A stretch of DNA of 43,094 nt, taken from positions 1 through 43,094 of the forward strand of contig BAXO01000047.1 of the NCBI GenBank assembly GCA_001310555.1. The letters run 5' to 3'. Below the pieces are notes generated by a model. It did not search any database and was not told where the DNA came from. It saw only the letters and a list, made by a program, of their open reading frames with translations. Origin of the DNA: Bacillus sp. JCM 19058 (GTDB taxonomy: Bacteria; Bacillota; Bacilli; Bacillales_H; Bacillaceae_D). Below are positions 38,592 to 43,094 of this stretch, piece by piece; the stretch's first letter is position 1, and every line of letters starts with the position of its first letter. A program made the position numbers and the translations under genes.

Positions 38592-38614
38592 AAAAAAAGA
38601 GCCAATAATGGCTC
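38592..38614 (-). terminator. Terminator overlapping the DUF4064 stop codon
   Basis: On the minus strand GAGCC (38614-38610), ATTATT, GGCTC (38603-38599), then seven T. The stop TGA (38615-38613) is part of the left arm. Confidence 0.8.
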
Positions 38615-38957
38615 ATAACGTTGTAGTAGCTTTTTGTTTCTCTTTTCTGATGATCCCCATCAACCCTGCTGATACTAGGAATAAAAACGGGACAACTCCA
38701 AACAGGCTGATTGATATTAAAATGGCGATACCACTGATCAACATTAGCCAACCGCCGATTTTCGGTTTAAACTTAACGAGAATTGCACCTATAATTGCTG
38801 TAATACTAAATAAAAATGCGCTAGCTCCTAAGCCTGATATTTGCGTATTGCCGCTGAGTGCTTCATCTACGCTACCTATAAACAAGGCCATAAAAGCACC
38901 AATAAAGCCTATTAATCCACCTATAATACCTAAGACAATTTCTAAGGTTCTGCTCAT
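38613..38957 (-). CDS. DUF4064 family membrane protein
   Basis: This is an intact 114-residue protein with four helices: MSRTLEIVLGIIGGLIGFIG, FLFSITAIIGAILV, GGWLMLISGIAILISISL and VVPFLFLVSAGLMGI. The Arg-Thr-x-E start and gapped Gly pattern match DUF4064, which is common beside small lipoproteins in Bacillaceae. The start follows AGGGGTTGA. It is 20 bp downstream of the lipoprotein gene on the same strand, so the two form a unit. Function unknown. Confidence 0.8.
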   Translation of the reverse strand: MSRTLEIVLGIIGGLIGFIGAFMALFIGSVDEALSGNTQISGLGASAFLFSITAIIGAILVKFKPKIGGWLMLISGIAILISISLFGVVPFLFLVSAGLMGIIRKEKQKATTTL

Positions 38958-38977
38958 TTTCCAATCAACCCCTTTTC

Positions 38978-39224
38978 TCAGTTTAGTTCAAACGTCCAGA
39001 GCGTTTGGTCTGAAACAAATGGATCCTCGAAAATAAATTCAAAATAATCAGAGGTACTAACGTCAAATGCAGCTTCTCCGGCAAGTTTTCTGCCCGCCCC
39101 TATTTCACCACCAAGCTGGCCTTTTTCATCACCTGTTATCGCTATTTATCTCCGAAGCATCTCCACAGGCAGATAGTAAAACTGATGCTGCCAGACCGAG
39201 CGTGAAAATTTGATACTTTTTCAT
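38978..39224 (-). CDS. Small lipoprotein (frameshift)
   Basis: The ATG at 39224 follows AGGGGAT. The signal peptide MKKYQIFTLGLAASVLLSAC has a clear lipobox (LSAC). After one shift near 39140 the mature part reads ITGDEKGQLGGEIGAGRKLA, then FDVSTSDYFEFIFEDPFVSD, and ends WTFELN at 38978. Corrected length about 82. The break makes each half too short to be noticed alone. It is cotranscribed with the DUF4064 gene. Family unknown. Confidence 0.62.
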
Positions 39225-39364
39225 TGTTAAATAATCCCCTTTTCATTTATTGGCCAACAGTAACTATTATAAATGAATTAGGAAAAAAGTATATATAATT
39301 AATGAATTAGATTGATAATACTTTTTATTTTAATTGTTTATACTTTAGAACTAGGTTATTTGGA

Positions 39365-39517
39365 TTGTTTTTAATAGAGTTTATGGCGGGGGTTAGGGGT
39401 GGATTTGCCTTTGTCTGTTTAACGATCGTGTTCTTTTCATACATGGCTCTATTTTATAAATGTTCGACCGTAATGTTTAAAGACATTCCGTCTTATCAAC
39501 TTTATAATAAGCGATAA
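39365..39517 (+). CDS. Short membrane segment upstream of the mannosidase (small or partial gene)
   Basis: The open frame 39365-39517 reads FMAGVRGGFAFVCLTIVFFS, then YMALFYKCSTVMFKDIPSYQ and LYNKR, with one membrane helix. There is no convincing ribosome-binding site for TTG 39365 or ATG 39383. It may be the C-terminal end of a larger lost membrane protein. It stops 24 bp before the mannosidase start and could be cotranscribed with it. The preceding 39225-39364 is AT-rich and empty. Confidence 0.4.
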   Translation: MFLIEFMAGVRGGFAFVCLTIVFFSYMALFYKCSTVMFKDIPSYQLYNKR

Positions 39518-39541
39518 ATATTAGAAAAGAGGTGGATTACA

Positions 39542-42131
39542 GTGTCAACTGTTAAAGAAATATTAGTTTATCATCATAGCCATCTTGATGTAGGTTACAC
39601 ACATCCACAGCCAGTATTGTGGGAGATGCAGCGAGATATATTAGCCAATCCATTGAACTGTGCGAACAAACAGAGAATGAAACAGAGGAAAGAAAATTTA
39701 GGTGGACCTGTGAAGCAACAGCGCCAGTCGTTAAATGGTTGGAAACGTCTTCACAGCAAGACATTGATCGATTCGTTCGCTATGTAGAAAACGGGCAAAT
39801 CTGTATCTCTGCATTAAGTTTGCACACAGCGCCATTAAGTAATGTTGAACAACTGGCACGACTATTATATCCGGCAAAAAAGTTAAGAGAGACATTTGGA
39901 ATGAACATTAATACAGCCATGAATCATGATATCAATGGGCAGCCTTGGACATTGGCCCAATTATTAATAGATTCGGGGGTAGAATTATATACGACGGGCA
40001 TTAATATCCACTTTGGTGGACTGCCTTTATCAAGGCCACTCATTTTCCGTTGGAAGGCACCGGATGGCCGTGAGTTACTTTGTTTTAACGGTGAACATTA
40101 TTCGGTATTTACGCAATTCTGTGAGCTTTGGGATAAGGATCTTGAAAAAAATGAAAAAGGGTATTGATACATACCTTAATCGACTTGACAAGGAGAATTA
40201 TCTTTATGATTTTATTTATATTTCATCAACTAATGTACCGTTAATGGATAATACGCCTCCGGACAATGAATTATTGGAGATGGTCCATCGCTGGAATGAA
40301 GCAGATTTGGGCCCCAAAATACGTTTAGCTACCCCTGAAATGCTGTTGAATAAAATTAAAAAAATGCCGATTGACTCTATCCCCATTTATTCAGGAGATT
40401 GGACAGATTACTGGAATTTTGGCGCTGCAAGCTCTGCTTTGGAAACCAAAATTACTCGCAGGACAAAACAGTCTCTTAAAGCAGCAGAAATGCTCTATAC
40501 ATTTCTAGGGAAAGAAAATCAGCATGAACGTGAACTTTTTCAAGAGGCCTGGGATCAGTTAGAGTTATACGATGAGCATACATGGGGGGCAAATGAGTCA
40601 GTGACAAATCCAGATTCTTTATTTACAAAGACGTTATGGATGCATAAAGCCCACACGGCATACCAGGCAAATAGTATAAGTGGTTATTTATTAACGAAAA
40701 AAAATGGAGGAGCTTGCTTTAAATCCAGTACAATCGGGGAAGCCAGAAGGTGTATTGGTGTTTAATCCAACACAATATCCACAATTAGTGGATGTTAGGT
40801 TACCTAAGGATTATGTATATGAGGGAAGGCATTTAGCGGCAAATCGATTTAAGTTCCAGCAAAACAATACAGACACGAATTGGAATGAAAACGTATTTGG
40901 ACAGGTAGAGGTTCCTGCATTCGGTTGGAGGAAAGTCCCATTAAAAGAATTGAAGAAAATTGACAGCCCACGTATTACTGTCGACAAATCGTTTATTGAA
41001 TCCGAATACTACAAGTTAGAGTTCGAGCCGGAAACTGGAAGAATTATTCGGTTGTTTGACAAACAGCGTAATTGGGAAATGTTCGATCAGAGCAGTGAAT
41101 GGACATTGTTTCAATTTGTCCAAGAGCGAGTCGATCCGCTACATCATTTAGAAAATCGTGCAGCACTATTCCCAAGAGACGTCGAAAAAGGGAACAATAA
41201 CATTAGCTGCTGGAATCACGAATGGAAAGCTTTGCGACGTGGGGCAACTCGGCTCATACAATGTACGGTAAATAAACATGAATCAGGGGCAACTCTTCTA
41301 ACAAAATGGGAGGGTCCAGGTGTGGATGGCCTGGAACAAAAAGTAACTTTATTTTGGAATCGTCCTGAAATTGAGTTTTGGGCAGGGTTGCGTAAACAGG
41401 ATATCCGAATCCCAGAGTCGATTTACTTTACTTTTCCATTAAATTTAGAGAAATGGAGAGCGACATTTGATAGTGCAGGGACATTTGTGGAGCTGGATAA
41501 ACAACAACTGCCAGGTGCCTGTAAAGATTGGGTAACTGTAGACAATGTCGTATCCGTTTATGATCAAGATAAAGGTGTTACACTTGCTTGCCCAGATGCG
41601 CCATTAGTGCAAATAGGGGATTTCAATTTTGGGAAAGAGCAAAAGAGTATACCTAGAAACGAGCGCCCGCTTTTGCTAGCATGGCCAATGAACAATTATT
41701 GGGATACGAACTTTTGTGCAACACAACCTGGTTTTGTTTCATTTAAGTATGTATTATCATCATTTGCTACCTATAGTTCTAGTGAAGCTCGTTCTGTAGG
41801 TGCTCTTTCATATGATCCTGTACAGGTTTTTCCAGCAGTTCACTGCGATACTAATGAAACAGGCGTGTTTCTAGAAACTGATAATTCAAATGTTGCCATA
41901 GTTACGATAAAAGCTGCTGAGGATACCGATGGAATGATTGTTAGATTACTTAACCTTTCTGAAGATAAAAGAGAGAATGTTACCTTAACATTTCCAAATC
42001 AGGTAGTTACTTCTGCAGCCGTAACAGATGTGGTGGAGAATAAATGTAGCGAACTTCCATATAAAAAGGGTCATGTATTTGTTCAACTATCTGCGAAAAG
42101 TATTGTTACTGTTAATATCAACCTAGACTAA
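39542..42131 (+). CDS. Glycoside hydrolase family 38 alpha-mannosidase-like enzyme (three frameshifts)
   Basis: This is a large zinc-dependent retaining glycosidase of about 860 residues after correction. It starts at GTG 39542 behind GAGGTGG. The zinc motif [20 protein letters not shown] holds the metal His and Asp. [12 protein letters not shown] carries the probable nucleophile Asp. Middle and C-terminal sheet domains follow ([36 protein letters not shown]-type ending). No signal peptide is seen, so it is intracellular. Breaks lie near 39646, at 40146-40152 (A7) and at 40700-40707 (A8). It is convergent with an AraC regulator at 17 bp. It probably hydrolyses imported mannosides. Confidence 0.86.
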
Positions 42132-42148
42132 ATGATTATTAAAAAGGA

Positions 42149-43037
42149 TTATGACAACTGTTTAAACTTGCTTTTAAACTTTCCAGGAGGTATTCCCATT
42201 TCTGCCGAAAAAACACTAGAAAAATAGTGAATTGTATCAAACCCTGTGATTTCCGAAACTTCTTTATTGATAAGTCGGTTTCTGATAATAGAGTGCCGGC
42301 TTTTCTTATTTTTTTCTTTTCTCACATAGCTTGAAAAGGATTGGCCTAATTCTTCGTTAAAGATACGAGATAAATGTCTTCCAGAAATATGGACATGCTC
42401 AGCTACTTCATCAAGCCTTAGCTTTTTCGATAGATTATTATGAATATAGAGTTTTGCTTGATAAACCAAGGTAGAAGAAATTCGATGCCGCGGTTTTTTT
42501 CATGCTTTTATGTTCATTGGCAAATTCTCTGAAAATGCTTGAAAAAAAAGGAGAAGCATAATCCATGAAGACAGTCATTGAGTAAGATATCCTGTTCACT
42601 GGCCAAGATAAGCAAGGAACTCCATAAATGAACAGTCGGAGTCTGTTCTGTGTTTTCAATGAAAACCGTTTCAATCGTTTCGAGATCAATAAAAAGATTT
42701 TGAATGGAATGGGATGTCTTTTCTTTATCTACTTCAAATCCTACAAAAAGAATGTCCAATCCCGTGTCACTTAAGATTTGGTGTTTAACATACGGGCAAG
42801 AAAGGAATAACGAGCCTTTTTTTTAACGGGTACGACCTTTTTTTTATCAATATAAGTACCTTCGCCATTGACGATATAGCATAGTTCAAAGAAAGAATGC
42901 TGATGTCTTTTATTATTGTAATGTCCTGATAAACCTCCCCAATAATGAATAATTATCGAGCTATCTTTCCCTTTTAAGTAGGAAAAGTTTTGATTAAGTA
43001 AGATCGCTCCATCTGCGAATGACTCTATCCATTCCAT
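42149..43037 (-). CDS. AraC-family transcriptional regulator (several frameshifts)
   Basis: The N-terminal cupin-like sensor domain contains GGLSGHYNNKRHQHSFFELC, then YIVNGEGTYIDKKKVVPVKK. The C-terminal AraC DNA-binding domain contains LRLDEVAEHVHISGRHLSRI, FNEELGQSFSSYVRKEK and EVSEITGFDTIHYFSSVFSA and ends KFKSKFKQLS. The start is the ATG at 43037, with AGGAG about 10 bases upstream. At least four breaks at T or A runs (near 42820, 42780, 42545-42490 and 42300) divide it. The corrected length is about 293 residues. It probably controls the convergent alpha-mannosidase or genes beyond the right edge. Confidence 0.82.
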
Positions 43038-43094
43038 TCATTACAGCTCCTTTATTAGCAAAATTTTTTTTATTGTATATATAAAATATATCTA

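Overview
The window looks like a chromosome segment of a low-GC, endospore-forming member of the Bacillaceae. Three things support this. The order ydiF / rex-tatAY-tatCY / ydiK-ydiL / groES-groEL matches the Bacillus subtilis rex-groE neighbourhood. A CIRCE operator lies before groES. A gerA-type spore germinant receptor operon is present. I cannot name the species.

Read at face value, most genes are broken by +1 or -1 shifts. Nearly all shifts sit in runs of A, T, G or C, and they hit genes that should be intact (groEL, groES, rex, tat) as often as accessory genes. Restoring one base rejoins the domains each time. I therefore treat most shifts as sequencing or assembly errors and give whole-gene coordinates. 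Real decay is a separate matter and is seen in the prophage block.

Layout: (1) 1-3095, core block: ABC-F ATPase (minus strand, runs off the left edge), redox repressor Rex, twin-arginine translocase TatAY/TatCY. (2) 3100-7100, accessory block inside the conserved order: a DoxX-type membrane protein with Rex/Fnr-like palindromes just downstream of its promoter, a lipoprotein, an sdpR-sdpI toxin-immunity pair with a 22-bp palindromic operator, and glycerate kinase. (3) 7100-11369, core again: ydiK-ydiL (minus), a GNAT acetyltransferase, then CIRCE-groES-groEL. (4) 11443-16700, collapsed prophage: a truncated integrase split by a complete ISL3-family element with an 8-bp target duplication, a DUF4428/SHOCT protein, a tiny Com-like zinc protein, and a tape-measure protein fused by deletion to the end of an XhlA-like protein, followed by a holin-like gene. 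(5) 16728-18900, an alpha/beta-hydrolase-like gene and unassigned genes. (6) 19023-27191, a minus-strand sugar locus: XylR-type regulator, solute-binding lipoprotein, two permeases, Gfo/Idh/MocA oxidoreductase, DUF6807 (PmoA-like) protein and SDR dehydrogenase. (7) 27400-33800, small membrane proteins, gene relics, a tRNA 3' fragment, dispersed hairpin repeats, a 14-TM-type MFS exporter and a tautomerase. (8) 34018-37695, germinant receptor genes in the order B-A-C behind a sigma-G-like promoter. (9) 37840-43037, a methyltransferase, a lipoprotein/DUF4064 pair, a GH38 alpha-mannosidase and a convergent AraC regulator.

The most promising functional unit is the transporter/Gfo-Idh-MocA/DUF6807/SDR locus. 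It looks like an oxidation-based route for an unidentified sugar or glycoside. The best-supported regulatory observation is the set of Rex/Fnr-type operators at doxX, about 1.9 kb downstream of the rex start codon.
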